Shown one piece after another: positions 53,098-62,556 of a DNA stretch of 64,000 nt. Position numbers and translations under genes: made by a program. This DNA is from Candidatus Sumerlaeota bacterium (GTDB taxonomy: Bacteria > Sumerlaeota > Sumerlaeia > Sumerlaeales > Sumerlaeaceae): contig JAAZBM010000011.1 of NCBI GenBank assembly GCA_012513815.1, positions 248,001-312,000 of the forward strand, given 5' to 3'. The notes under the pieces are model-generated. The model was not told the origin of the DNA, did not search any database, and was given only the letters and a program-made list of their open reading frames with translations. Each line of letters starts with the position of its first letter. Position 1 is the first letter of the stretch.

Positions 53098-54186
53098 ATG
53101 AAATTTGAATCAAAACTTATCCACGCGGGAATCTCGGAAGATTCTCTGACCGGAGCGGTCAGTGTTCCAATATACCAGACCTCGACTTATCGACAAGAAG
53201 CCATTGGAAAACACAAGGGATTCGAATACTCGCGCACGGGTAACCCAACACGACAGGCACTCGAAGAGCTTATCAAAGACCTCGAGGGAGGACTCGCCGG
53301 ATTCGCCTTTGCGTCAGGATTAGCCGCGCTCTCGACCGTACTCATGCTGTTCAAAGCAGGCGAACATATCCTCCTTTCCGACAACGTCTATGGAGGAACA
53401 TTCCGCGTCATAGACAAAGTGTTTGTCAACCTTGGCATTTCGTACACCTCCGTTGATACCTCTGACCTCGCCGCAGTCGAAGCGGCCATCACACCGCAAA
53501 CACGCGCGATTTTCATCGAGACGCCAACCAACCCGCTCATGAAGTTGACGGACATGAACGCCATCGCCGCAATCGCGAAAAAGCACAAAATTCTTTCCGT
53601 TGTCGACAACACGTTCATGACGCCTTATCTCCAAAGACCAATCGAGCACGGAATTGACATCGTCGTCCACAGCGCGACAAAGTACCTCGGCGGACACAGC
53701 GATGTCGTCGCCGGTCTGGTCGTTGTCACTACCGAAGAACTCCGCGACCGCATCGCGTTCCTCCAGAACGCCGTCGGCGCAATCCTCGGCCCACAAGACA
53801 GCTGGATTCTCCTGAGAGGCATTAAGACGCTCGCCCTCAGACTGGACAAGGCACAAGCTAACGCAAAAATCATCGTTGATTTCCTGAAAAAACTCGACGT
53901 CGTCAAGAAGGTTTATTATCCAAACGTTGGCGCCATGGTTTCGTTTGAACTCGAATCGCCGGAACTTGCGCTGAAACTGTTCAACAACGTCAAAATGATT
54001 GCTCTGGCCGAGAGTCTCGGCGGCGTCGAAAGCCTCGTGTGCATGCCGGCATCAATGACGCATGCGGCCATTCCGGCGGAACGACGCAACGCACTTGGCA
54101 TCACGGACAGTCTCGTCAGATTGTCGGTCGGCATCGAGAATGTCGACGACATCATCGACGACATAAAACAGGCGTTGTTCGGATAG
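53098..54186 (+). CDS. Cystathionine gamma-synthase/beta- or gamma-lyase family PLP enzyme
   Basis: A 362-residue Cys/Met-metabolism PLP enzyme. SVPIYQTSTYRQ, FEYSRTGNPTRQALE, GFAFASGLAALST and the PLP-lysine motif SATKYLGGHSDVVAG are canonical, and the C-terminal SLVCMPASMTHAAIP and RLSVGIENVDDIIDD close the fold. The family covers MetB, MetC and methionine or cystathionine gamma-lyases, which cannot be separated confidently by eye. AGGAG (53086-53090) sets ATG 53098. No S-box or other riboswitch was recognised upstream. ruvC follows after 1 nt. Confidence 0.9.
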   Translation: MKFESKLIHAGISEDSLTGAVSVPIYQTSTYRQEAIGKHKGFEYSRTGNPTRQALEELIKDLEGGLAGFAFASGLAALSTVLMLFKAGEHILLSDNVYGGTFRVIDKVFVNLGISYTSVDTSDLAAVEAAITPQTRAIFIETPTNPLMKLTDMNAIAAIAKKHKILSVVDNTFMTPYLQRPIEHGIDIVVHSATKYLGGHSDVVAGLVVVTTEELRDRIAFLQNAVGAILGPQDSWILLRGIKTLALRLDKAQANAKIIVDFLKKLDVVKKVYYPNVGAMVSFELESPELALKLFNNVKMIALAESLGGVESLVCMPASMTHAAIPAERRNALGITDSLVRLSVGIENVDDIIDDIKQALFG

Positions 54187-54187
54187 A

Positions 54188-54859
54188 ATGCGCATCATCG
54201 GCATTGACCCCGGGCTTGCGTCGACCGGATATGGCGTTATCGACAACATAAACGATAAACTCTCGCTCGTCGAATGCGGGACTATTGTCACGACGCCAAA
54301 GGACTCCGTCGCGAGACGCCTACAAATCATCCATGCGCGTCTTTACGAAGTGGCCAAACGAACACAGCCCGATGTAGTATCGATGGAAGGACTTTACTTC
54401 GTCCAAAATATCACTTCGGGCATCGCGGTCGCTCAGGGACGAGGGGTCGCAATCATTGGCGCGATATTCGGAACGATGGACACAACGGGCATCGAACCGG
54501 CATTCGCCGAGTACACGCCCATGCAAATCAAACAGGCCGTCGTCGGCTACGGAAAAGCCACCAAAGCGCAAGTCACGCAAATGGTGCGAATTCTGCTAAA
54601 GATTAAGGATACCGACGACAAGTTTTCGAATCACGCGGCGGACGCGCTCGCGGCGGCCATCTGCTACGCGCAGTCGGAAAAATATTGCGCGGCGATTGAA
54701 AAGGCGAAAGCGGCGGCGCCACCCCCAAACCCAATCAAACCGAAGAAACAAATCAAGAAAACGTCCGACAATAATACGGAAGAACTCTCGCGAATCGAGC
54801 AGTCAAAACAACTTCTGACGCAAATGAGGACTCGAACCAGACGCCGAAAAAGACGCTGA
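54188..54859 (+). CDS. ruvC: Crossover junction endodeoxyribonuclease RuvC
   Basis: A 223-residue Holliday junction resolvase. The catalytic acidic residues are visible: Asp7 in IGIDPGLASTGYG, Glu in VVSMEGLYF and the C-terminal pair in HAADALAAAICYA. The region AQGRGVAIIGA matches the family dimer helix. The enzymatic core ends near residue 160; a 60-residue Lys/Arg-rich tail extends beyond typical RuvC length and may add non-specific DNA binding. It is separate from ruvA in this genome and probably translationally coupled to the PLP enzyme gene. Confidence 0.93.
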   Translation: MRIIGIDPGLASTGYGVIDNINDKLSLVECGTIVTTPKDSVARRLQIIHARLYEVAKRTQPDVVSMEGLYFVQNITSGIAVAQGRGVAIIGAIFGTMDTTGIEPAFAEYTPMQIKQAVVGYGKATKAQVTQMVRILLKIKDTDDKFSNHAADALAAAICYAQSEKYCAAIEKAKAAAPPPNPIKPKKQIKKTSDNNTEELSRIEQSKQLLTQMRTRTRRRKRR

Positions 54860-54982
54860 GGACACGCCCGCCAACAATTCGGTAGCGACGCAACGGCTCA
54901 CGCATTTCTATTCTATTATAATAACGATAACGGGTTCGACTGTACTATACAAGAATAAATTGAATCAATAGAGATACTGAAG

Positions 54983-56152
54983 GTGGCGCAAGCCTGCTTA
55001 ACCGTGAACAAACTTAATATTCTTTCAACCATAACGACTCTTATATTGTGTCTGACAATCAGCGTCGGCACAAGCACTTTGTCAGCGCAAACGCAGGACG
55101 TGCAAGCCCCCGTCGCTCAAGCGCAACAACAACAGGCAGGTCAACCACAGGAGCCTCAGCCCGCCGAGCGTGTCATCGCGACCGAGCCATACATCCCGGC
55201 CACCGAAGCGCCACAGCAAAACGCCGCTCACACCAAAGCGGCAGGCGGAAATGTCTCCATGGCCGGACACCAAATCAATTTTCCACGCGATCCCAAGGAC
55301 GATTTGGACGTTCTCAAAATGCAGATTTTCCTCGACTATCACGGATTCAGCGTCGGACAAATCGACGGTCAATGGGGATATAACACAGGCCGCGGCATCT
55401 ACCAGTTCCAGAAATTCCACGGAATACCCCCCACGGGACAAATGGACGATTCCATGCTTGACCTACTCGCCAAATTTGACAAGGGCTACCTCGTCGAATA
55501 CTCGGTGACTAGCAAGGATGTTAAAGGGCCATTCTACACCATTCCCCGCAGCTATGCGGCAATGTCGAAGCTCAAGGCGCTCCCCTACGAATCTGCCCTC
55601 GAGGGTCTCGGCGAGAAATTCCACTGCGCGCAATCGCTCCTGCGCAAACTCAACCCCGGCGTCAACCTTGACAACATCGCGGCGGGAACCAAAATTCTCG
55701 CCCCCAATGTCGTCAACGGATTCGACGAAACAAAGGGCAAAGTCGGCAAAGTCAGAGTTTCGAAGAACAACAAATGGATTGAAGTCTATGACACTGCCGG
55801 ACAGTTCATGTACTTCTACCCGTGCACACTGGGCAGCCCACGCGACCCACTGCCGCTGGGAACATACTCCGTCGTCGGGGTGCAGGAAAACCCGCACTAC
55901 TCCTACAATCCGAGCCTCTTCTGGGATTCCAAACCCGGCGAACAGCCTTGCACACTCGCGCCCGGCCCCAATGGACCTGTCGGTGATTTGTGGATTGGAA
56001 CATCACGCAAAAGCTTAGGCATCCACGGGACGCCTAACCCCGAGGCCATCAGCCGCAACAACTCGCACGGTTGCATCAGACTTTGCAACTGGGACGTTCA
56101 CCAACTCGGCAAAAGAGTTGAAGTCGGAACAAAACTCGAATTCGTAGAGTAA
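54983..56152 (+). CDS. L,D-transpeptidase with peptidoglycan-binding and LysM-like domains
   Basis: A 389-residue exported enzyme that cross-links or anchors proteins to peptidoglycan. A signal or anchor segment (about 12-36) leads to a Gln/Pro/Ala-rich linker, a PG_binding_1 domain (about 108-165, MQIFLDYHGFSVGQIDGQWGYNTG), a LysM-like unit (about 205-250, LRKLNPGVNLDNIAAGTKILAPN) and the YkuD catalytic domain (about 258-389). The active-site motif with His in GIHGTPNP and Cys in SHGCIRLCN is complete. Start is GTG 54983; GTG 55004 would give a shorter leader. Confidence 0.9.
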   Translation: MAQACLTVNKLNILSTITTLILCLTISVGTSTLSAQTQDVQAPVAQAQQQQAGQPQEPQPAERVIATEPYIPATEAPQQNAAHTKAAGGNVSMAGHQINFPRDPKDDLDVLKMQIFLDYHGFSVGQIDGQWGYNTGRGIYQFQKFHGIPPTGQMDDSMLDLLAKFDKGYLVEYSVTSKDVKGPFYTIPRSYAAMSKLKALPYESALEGLGEKFHCAQSLLRKLNPGVNLDNIAAGTKILAPNVVNGFDETKGKVGKVRVSKNNKWIEVYDTAGQFMYFYPCTLGSPRDPLPLGTYSVVGVQENPHYSYNPSLFWDSKPGEQPCTLAPGPNGPVGDLWIGTSRKSLGIHGTPNPEAISRNNSHGCIRLCNWDVHQLGKRVEVGTKLEFVE

Positions 56153-56171
56153 AGCTTATCAGGAAAACAAC

Positions 56172-57059
56172 ATGACTGACAAGAATATCAAAATCGCATT
56201 AGTGCAGATGAGCATGACCGAAAGTGTCAATGAGAACCTCGCCAAGGCTTGCGCAAAAACACGCGAAGCCGCAAAGAATGGGGCGCAAATCGTCTGCCTA
56301 CCGGAGCTCTTTGCCAGCCAGTATTTCTGCCAACAGCAACACCCGGATATTTTCGACCTCGCGGAGTCCATCCCTGGTCCCACGACAACAGCAATGGCAA
56401 CCGTCGCGAAAGAGATGAACATTGTCATTCTTGTTTCGGTCTTCGAGAAACGGACACCCGGGCTGCATCACAACACTCTTGTCGTCATCGAAGCGGACGG
56501 AACCATCGCCGGACTATACAGAAAAATGCATATCCCCGATGACCCGCTCTTTTTCGAGAAGTACTATTTCGCCCCCGGAGATACGGGATTCAAAACATTC
56601 GAGACATCCAAAGGCCATATCGCGGCGCTCGTCTGTTGGGATCAGTGGTACCCCGAGGCCGCACGCATCGCGGCTCTCAAGGGAGCAAAAATCATCTTCT
56701 ATCCGACGGCCATTGGTTGGCATCCGGACGAGAAAGAAGAATACGGCGAACGGCAAGTGTCCGCATGGATGACCATTCAACGTTCACACGCCATCGCGAA
56801 CGGCGTTTTTGTCGCTGCGGTGAATCGGTGCGGGTTCGAGAAAATCGTCGGCAAAGGCCTTGAGTTCTGGGGACATTCGTTCGTCTCCGACCCATTCGGC
56901 CGAGTCATGACCCAAGCGGAACAGGATGAAACAATCCTCTATCACGATTGCGATTTAGCTCTACTCGAAGACACCAGACGAAACTGGCCATTCCTTCGTG
57001 ACAGACGCATCGACGCATACGACCCGATTCTTAATCGATACATTGACAAAGAAGAATAG
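56172..57059 (+). CDS. aguB: N-carbamoylputrescine amidase
   Basis: A 295-residue nitrilase-superfamily enzyme that hydrolyses N-carbamoylputrescine to putrescine, CO2 and ammonia in the agmatine route. The catalytic triad Glu45 (CLPELFASQYF), Lys118 (YRKMHIPDDP) and Cys155 (ALVCWDQWYPEAAR) is present, and the WDQWYPEAARI and PTAIGWHP blocks are characteristic of AguB rather than other amidases. The partner agmatine deiminase gene is not in the window. It lies 19 nt after the transpeptidase and 5 nt before a small membrane protein gene. Confidence 0.9.
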   Translation: MTDKNIKIALVQMSMTESVNENLAKACAKTREAAKNGAQIVCLPELFASQYFCQQQHPDIFDLAESIPGPTTTAMATVAKEMNIVILVSVFEKRTPGLHHNTLVVIEADGTIAGLYRKMHIPDDPLFFEKYYFAPGDTGFKTFETSKGHIAALVCWDQWYPEAARIAALKGAKIIFYPTAIGWHPDEKEEYGERQVSAWMTIQRSHAIANGVFVAAVNRCGFEKIVGKGLEFWGHSFVSDPFGRVMTQAEQDETILYHDCDLALLEDTRRNWPFLRDRRIDAYDPILNRYIDKEE

Positions 57060-57064
57060 CCACC

Positions 57065-57589
57065 ATGTCGCTGCCTGCCTCTAAACGCGAAGAGACCCTA
57101 CCGGAATCGCACTATCAATCAACAACGGGACAACCGACCGGAATACATATCTTGCGCGTCATGAGCGCGGCCACAGCCTACACGGTGATGCTCGCATCGA
57201 TCGCCGGAATCATCGCTTTTGCCATCGGTCTTGCGACTTGCCTCATCGACCCATCAATCCTCGAAACGCCTCTCAACATCTGGGAGAGAATCGTTCGCGG
57301 CGCAATTGATATGCATCTGCCGCTCCTCGAACAAATAGACACCACAGCGGAGAGTCAAGCCGCGAACTCGCCGGAAATCGTCAAACAAATAGCCGGTATC
57401 GTCGTCATCGCATCGCGCCCCATCGGGATTTGCCTGATGGTTTTTATCGCGGCAACACTGGCGCACCTCCTCGTTTCGGTTTATGGCATCACTGCTCGCA
57501 TACTCGCCGGAATGACATCGGACGAGGCGACGACACTGCGCAACATTTTGACGGAATTGAAACAACATAACACGAACGACAAACAGTAA
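57065..57589 (+). CDS. Small membrane protein of unknown function
   Basis: A 174-residue protein with two hydrophobic stretches: about 33-60 (YTVMLASIAGIIAFAIGLATC) and about 107-140 (GIVVIASRPIGICLMVFIAATL). The part between is hydrophilic and likely periplasmic or cytoplasmic. No family is recognised. It is probably co-transcribed with aguB (5-nt gap) and the esterase gene (11-nt gap). Confidence 0.7.
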   Translation: MSLPASKREETLPESHYQSTTGQPTGIHILRVMSAATAYTVMLASIAGIIAFAIGLATCLIDPSILETPLNIWERIVRGAIDMHLPLLEQIDTTAESQAANSPEIVKQIAGIVVIASRPIGICLMVFIAATLAHLLVSVYGITARILAGMTSDEATTLRNILTELKQHNTNDKQ

Positions 57590-57600
57590 GGATAACACGA

Positions 57601-58266
57601 ATGACTATGAATTACAAAGAGCTCGACATCAAGCTCCAAAACCGAAACTCCTTCCAATACCGCTTCATGGTATTCACACCAAAGGATTACGACACAAAAT
57701 CCACTGAGAAATTCCCACTTTTGCTTTTCCTGCATGGTGCAGGCGAACGCGGAGAAAACTTCGAGTTAGCTCGCAAACACGGAATGAGCAAATTGGCTGC
57801 TGCCGGACAAGAGTTTCCCTTCATCATCGTCGCCCCGCAATGCCCCAAGAATGATTGCTGGTGGCCTCACCATCTCGAAGCTTTACTCGACTACATCGAG
57901 GAAAACTACAGAGTCGACAGCGACAGAATTTACATTACCGGCCTGAGCATGGGCGGATATGCCACGTGGATACTCGGCACCATGATTCCCAACAGACTTG
58001 CGGCGATCGCGCCCATCTGCGGTTGGGGAAATCACTTAATGGCGGCCGCTTACGGCACTCTACCCATCTGGGCGTTCCATGGAGATGCGGACACCGATGT
58101 CTTGCCTCAATACTCGGAGACCATGGTCAACGCCGTAAACGAAGTTGGCGGAAACGCGATGCTGACTATGTACGCGGGAGTCGGGCATAATTCATGGACA
58201 CAAACATACGATAATCCTGCTCTCTACGAGTGGTTGCTCAATCACCGCTTAAGTGACAGAAGCTAA
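57601..58266 (+). CDS. Alpha/beta hydrolase (phospholipase/carboxylesterase-like)
   Basis: A 221-residue esterase-type alpha/beta hydrolase. The oxyanion region LFLHGAGERG, the nucleophile elbow GLSMGG with Ser116, Asp166 in HGDADTDVLP and His196 in GVGHNSW form a complete triad. The small size and LHGAGERGENF match the dienelactone/phospholipase-carboxylesterase group that also includes peptidase-like PHB depolymerase relatives. No signal peptide, so a cytoplasmic role. The substrate, probably an ester, is unknown. Last of a three-gene run. Confidence 0.87.
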   Translation: MTMNYKELDIKLQNRNSFQYRFMVFTPKDYDTKSTEKFPLLLFLHGAGERGENFELARKHGMSKLAAAGQEFPFIIVAPQCPKNDCWWPHHLEALLDYIEENYRVDSDRIYITGLSMGGYATWILGTMIPNRLAAIAPICGWGNHLMAAAYGTLPIWAFHGDADTDVLPQYSETMVNAVNEVGGNAMLTMYAGVGHNSWTQTYDNPALYEWLLNHRLSDRS

Positions 58267-58346
58267 TCAACTATAGATTATATTAAATTCAACGACGGTA
58301 TTTTGTTTGTAGCAGTGTCATTTTATCGAACAAGAAGAAGTCGTTT

Positions 58347-60956
58347 ATGAATACTCCAAATCATCTGTTTCGAGCACTATTCGTCTTTGCGTTATTGCTG
58401 AATATCGCGACGCCAATCATCGGCTTCATGTGTTTTTCGGACCATGCGGACGCGATGGATTTGCGCGACCAACTCGGCATGGCAAGCATGACGGTGCCCG
58501 TGATTGCCGCACTCCTAACAATCCTCGCATGGATTGTTTCCATGAAGCACGGCAACGAGAAACGCTCGATGGTAGCCACTGCGCTGCTCTTCGTGACGGC
58601 GACCCTCGGATGCGGCATTTTCTCGATTCTCTTCAGCGACCATAGCGACGAACCTTTCTATATCATTGCGGTCGGAGTGGCCACAATCCTCATTCCAACA
58701 ATCATTCTTTTGCTCGAATGGCTCATCGCGACAACAAGCGCGCGAATCGGCACGGCACTGCGTGTAGCAAACAAACCCGGCGCAGCGACAATCGCGCTCA
58801 ACATCGCTCTCGCACTGCGACCCGACAACAAGCAGGCAAGATTTTTGCTCGCGATGATGTTGACCAAGAACAAAAAATACGAAAAAGCGATGCCGCTACT
58901 CAAGTCATTCTATGACGCCAAAGTGGACAACACCGACTTCTTGCAGGCACTCTACGAATCCAGCACAATCACCGGCGAGAAGATGCTCCAGATGGAAGTG
59001 GGCGAAAAGTTGGAGAGTATTGCGCCGGATACAAATCGCTTTGACGAGTTGCTTGTCCTCTGGCTCGATAACAACGAACACGACAAAGCATTGCAAAAAC
59101 TCGAAGCGCTCTCGCAAGAGGAACAGGGGCCTTATCTCGATGTTCTTTTCCACTTGAAGGACGAGAAGAACGAAGAGGAAGAATGCCTCAATATCGCGGA
59201 CAGAATGGCAGCCATCGAGAATGCGCCTTACGAGACGACGCAGGAGATTCTGAAGGATTTCTCGAACAGACACCCCAAGAATCTGGGAGCGCTTGAACGG
59301 CTCCGCAATCTCGGTGAGAAACGCAAGAGGCAAGACGAGGTTATCAATGCCATCGAGAAAATCTTGGTGCTCAATCCGCAAAACGAAATTTCGAGACGAA
59401 TTCTCATCAACAATTGCAGAGCAAATGACCAACTGAGCGACGTCATCGCGCAGCTCAATATTCTTGCCCAACTCGGACAGGCAAACGTGAGCGATTACCT
59501 CGAACTGGCGCAATGGCACTTCGAGTCGAACCGCACTCAACAAGCACTCGACACAATCGCGAAAATTCCCGAAGTACAACAGAGGATTCCTGAAATCATC
59601 ATCTTCAAAATGACATGCCTCAACGCGCTGAACAGGCGTGAAGAAGCAATCGCCGTGGGGAAGACAGTAGGAGAAGCGGGAGAAAACATTGCGTCGAAAT
59701 TCGCAATCGCGCCACATCTCGCGGTTCCGGACGCATACAAAAAAATCCGTATGCTGACAACGGAAATTTCCACCAAGGAAACGTTGGCCGAGCTCAATCA
59801 ACTGCGCAACGAACTTTGCAACAATCCCAAAGACATTCAACTGCATTTCAGAGTCATTACGCTCCTGTGCAGAGCGGAAATGTTCACTGAAGCCGTCATC
59901 GCTTACGACGACATTCTGGCGATGGACGCGACTTTGGAAAGCAAAGTCCTCGAGCATCTCAACGAGCAAATGGAAAACTACCCCAATAACACAACACTCA
60001 GTAACTATCTCATTGACCTCTGCGAAAGACGACGCGATTGGCGAAAAATGTTCGAGACCTACAAGACGCTCGCTAGCACATCCGTCACCCCCAATGTCAT
60101 CATGGCGCAAGGCTGCAAAAGAATCCTGAAAAACACACCGGCGTTCGCGGCGCCAATTGATGAAATAATGAAGTTTGCAGGCGAAACGGGAACGGTCACC
60201 GAAGAGGAATGCCTGCAGTATCTGGACAAATTCTATGAGGCAGGCGGAATGCGCGAACCCAAACGCACTATGGCCGAATTCCGCATCGCGGCGAAATTAC
60301 CGCAATCTGCGCGGGCGTTGGAGTTGGCGTCCAAAATTGTCACCGACAACGCTAACGATCTCGATTTGTTGAAGCTCGCCGCATCCATCTACGAAGAACA
60401 TCACATCTTTGACAAGGCCATCGAAATCACGACAACGCTCGTCAAAAACGAGGGCAAAGAACCGGCGACGAACAAGACAATCCTGAGACTGAAGGATAAG
60501 TGGCGGGATGACAAAATCGCCGACGCCAAAAAGCAAATGGAAAGCGACCCGAATAATCCGGTTCTGCTCGATGTGTATGGCGACCTGATGCACGAAGCCA
60601 ATCGCCGGAACGAAGCGCTCGCGGCCTATCAAAAAGCGTCTCAAAAGCATTCGCCGCTTGCGGATGTCTATCGCGCCAAATACGCCTACGAGATGCTGCT
60701 CAAAGGCCCGAGTTTCTACAGCGAAGCGCAACTCGCCTTCAAATCCGCAGAGCTGACACCCGAACAAGACGCCGAAATTCAAGACAGTATAAAGAACATT
60801 TTCTATCGTTCCGCAAAGCTCGTCCGCTCGGAGAATCAATGGGATTTCGCCTTGGAACTGCTCAAAAGAATCTTCCGAGTCGATGCCTCGTACCTAAATA
60901 CTGTTTCGCAGATTGACGAAATCGAAGGTTTGATTCGATCGAAAAGAAAATATTGA
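58347..60956 (+). CDS. Large membrane-anchored TPR-repeat protein
   Basis: An 869-residue protein. Four hydrophobic segments fill residues 1-135, then an array of helical tetratricopeptide-like repeats runs to the C-terminus (for example AATIALNIALALRPDNKQARFLLA and ALAAYQKASQKHSPLADVYRAKYAYEMLL). No enzymatic motif is seen. Such proteins act as scaffolds in envelope assembly or secretion; the partner is unknown. The charged Glu/Lys-rich repeats differ from one another, so this is an old array. AAGAAG precedes the ATG. A neighbour with a similar theme follows at 61068. Confidence 0.8.
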   Translation: MNTPNHLFRALFVFALLLNIATPIIGFMCFSDHADAMDLRDQLGMASMTVPVIAALLTILAWIVSMKHGNEKRSMVATALLFVTATLGCGIFSILFSDHSDEPFYIIAVGVATILIPTIILLLEWLIATTSARIGTALRVANKPGAATIALNIALALRPDNKQARFLLAMMLTKNKKYEKAMPLLKSFYDAKVDNTDFLQALYESSTITGEKMLQMEVGEKLESIAPDTNRFDELLVLWLDNNEHDKALQKLEALSQEEQGPYLDVLFHLKDEKNEEEECLNIADRMAAIENAPYETTQEILKDFSNRHPKNLGALERLRNLGEKRKRQDEVINAIEKILVLNPQNEISRRILINNCRANDQLSDVIAQLNILAQLGQANVSDYLELAQWHFESNRTQQALDTIAKIPEVQQRIPEIIIFKMTCLNALNRREEAIAVGKTVGEAGENIASKFAIAPHLAVPDAYKKIRMLTTEISTKETLAELNQLRNELCNNPKDIQLHFRVITLLCRAEMFTEAVIAYDDILAMDATLESKVLEHLNEQMENYPNNTTLSNYLIDLCERRRDWRKMFETYKTLASTSVTPNVIMAQGCKRILKNTPAFAAPIDEIMKFAGETGTVTEEECLQYLDKFYEAGGMREPKRTMAEFRIAAKLPQSARALELASKIVTDNANDLDLLKLAASIYEEHHIFDKAIEITTTLVKNEGKEPATNKTILRLKDKWRDDKIADAKKQMESDPNNPVLLDVYGDLMHEANRRNEALAAYQKASQKHSPLADVYRAKYAYEMLLKGPSFYSEAQLAFKSAELTPEQDAEIQDSIKNIFYRSAKLVRSENQWDFALELLKRIFRVDASYLNTVSQIDEIEGLIRSKRKY

Positions 60957-60984
60957 TGACTCGCTCCCGTTTTTTAAGAAAAAG

Positions 60985-61014
60985 TTGTAAAGACTATCGC
61001 CGTAACTCTATAGT
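60985..61014 (+). promoter_or_regulatory. Possible sigma-70-type promoter
   Basis: TTGTAA (60985-60990), an 18-nt gap and TATAGT (61009-61014), 53 nt before the start of the membrane-anchored protein. Weak match; offered because the two flanking genes have separate leaders. Confidence 0.35.
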
Positions 61015-61067
61015 AATATATGTGAAATAAGTGATTCTAAAAATTATCATCTGTTGAGGTTCCAAAT

Positions 61068-62456
61068 ATGCAAGCAAACAGAACACTGAGAAATCGTTCT
61101 ATTCTGAACATATTATGCAATGGACTTGTTGGTCTAATGCTCTGTGTCTGTGCAATGGCAGCTTACGCCCAGGACAATCCGCAGGAAAAAGCAATTGTCA
61201 ATGAAATATGGAAAGCGCGTGCCGAGAAGAATACGGAGACGGTCGCGTCTAAAATCGAAGAACTCAAACAGATTAATCCCAAAAGCGATGCAATCTCTGT
61301 CAACGAGCTTTGGGTCAATTCGATTAAGACGGAATCTCAAATAGATTCGCCTCTGAAACAACCCGACAACTGGGTTCCCAAAGTGCAGCCGACACCCGTC
61401 CCCACACCACGCCCCACACCTGTGCCTGCACCAATTATCATCGACAAAAACAGCGGTTCGTGGTCTGACAAGGCCATGGGCTTGGTCAAACAAGCGCAGG
61501 AACTCCCCTTGTACTGGCAAATCGGCGCCGGCGTTGGTTTGCTACTTATTATCCTTCTCATTGTCGTTGCCATCAGAAAACGTAGAGCCGCCGAACCAGA
61601 GCCGGTCAGCACTGAATCGCTACTCGGAGGAAGCCTCTCACCGTCGCCTCTCGGTGGAATGGATTACGGCAATGGAAACGACTTCAACATCCCATCGCTC
61701 GACCCGCTCGCTAACGACGTAACGGAACCCCTGATGGATACCCCGGCAACAAGCAACGAGAAAACCAAGGCAACGGTTCCCCCCAAGGCGAATAACGCCA
61801 AGATGCCCACAGCCGGAAGTATGACCGATTCAACAGTAAACCTCTTCAAGTCGTTCGAGGCGAACATGGACAGCTTCACCAAGTCCGATGAGAAACCCGA
61901 GCAACAGGCAAAACCGTCAAAGCACGAGAACATCTCGATGGATGATATCCTCAAACAAGAGAATGATTTAACGAATGAGATTTCGCAACAGTCGGCGCCC
62001 AAGTCATCACCTCAGGATCTCGATTTGACTGCCCTCTTTGCCCAAGACCCCAACGGCGACTCCGAGTCCACAACGGTCAAGGATGTCCCCACCGCGAACA
62101 ATGTTGACCTGACATCGATGTTCACACCCGAATCTCAAAAACCCGAAATCCCGAGCATCGCGCCGCAAGCCAAAACGCCATCGGACACTGTTGACCTGAC
62201 GGCTCTCTTCGCACAGAACCCAATTTCCGGTTCTGAATTCGATGATGACCCATTCGGCAAGCAGGAAACATCCGCTGACAATCAGCCGGATGAAGGGGGC
62301 GAAGCCTTCTACGAGGAACAAAAGGCCAATGCCAGAAAAGCCATCGATGAAGGACGTTTCAAGGAAGCCATCAATTTCCTGAGCATCGTGACGACGCTCA
62401 ACCCGGATGACGCCGAGGCACAGAATATGCTCAAGGAAGCGCAAAGCAAACTATAA
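61068..62456 (+). CDS. Membrane-anchored protein with VDLTALFAQ repeats and TPR-like end
   Basis: A 462-residue protein. An N-terminal signal (about 10-35, AYA-QDN) precedes a short helical region, a Pro/Thr linker (PTPVPTPRPTPVPAP), and one membrane helix (about 148-166, GAGVGLLLIILLIVVAI) with basic residues after it. The cytoplasmic part is acidic and low-complexity, holding three copies of a motif like DLTALFAQ or DLTSMFTP (about 322, 344 and 380). It ends with a TPR-like hairpin (ARKAIDEGRFKEAINFLSIVTTLNPDDAEA). The plan recalls FimV-type scaffold proteins but no LysM is present. GAGG precedes the ATG. Function unknown. Confidence 0.78.
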   Translation: MQANRTLRNRSILNILCNGLVGLMLCVCAMAAYAQDNPQEKAIVNEIWKARAEKNTETVASKIEELKQINPKSDAISVNELWVNSIKTESQIDSPLKQPDNWVPKVQPTPVPTPRPTPVPAPIIIDKNSGSWSDKAMGLVKQAQELPLYWQIGAGVGLLLIILLIVVAIRKRRAAEPEPVSTESLLGGSLSPSPLGGMDYGNGNDFNIPSLDPLANDVTEPLMDTPATSNEKTKATVPPKANNAKMPTAGSMTDSTVNLFKSFEANMDSFTKSDEKPEQQAKPSKHENISMDDILKQENDLTNEISQQSAPKSSPQDLDLTALFAQDPNGDSESTTVKDVPTANNVDLTSMFTPESQKPEIPSIAPQAKTPSDTVDLTALFAQNPISGSEFDDDPFGKQETSADNQPDEGGEAFYEEQKANARKAIDEGRFKEAINFLSIVTTLNPDDAEAQNMLKEAQSKL

Positions 62457-62492
62457 ACCGCTGCTTTGGGGCTACACGTATGTTACTTTCGA

Positions 62493-62528
62493 AAAGACCG
62501 CCGCGCATAATCACAAACGGCGGTCTTT
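62493..62528 (+). terminator. Rho-independent terminator
   Basis: AAAGACCGCCG (62493-62503) pairs perfectly with CGGCGGTCTTT (62518-62528) around a 14-nt loop, followed by GATTT. It lies 37 nt after the stop of the membrane-anchored protein gene. Confidence 0.75.
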
Positions 62529-62556
62529 GATTTAAAACCAAAGTTCAAAACGACGG

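Noticed and set aside
58905-60110. 401-residue minus-strand open frame inside the TPR gene
   Set aside because: Antisense shadow of a coherent helical-repeat protein; no motif and no start signal.
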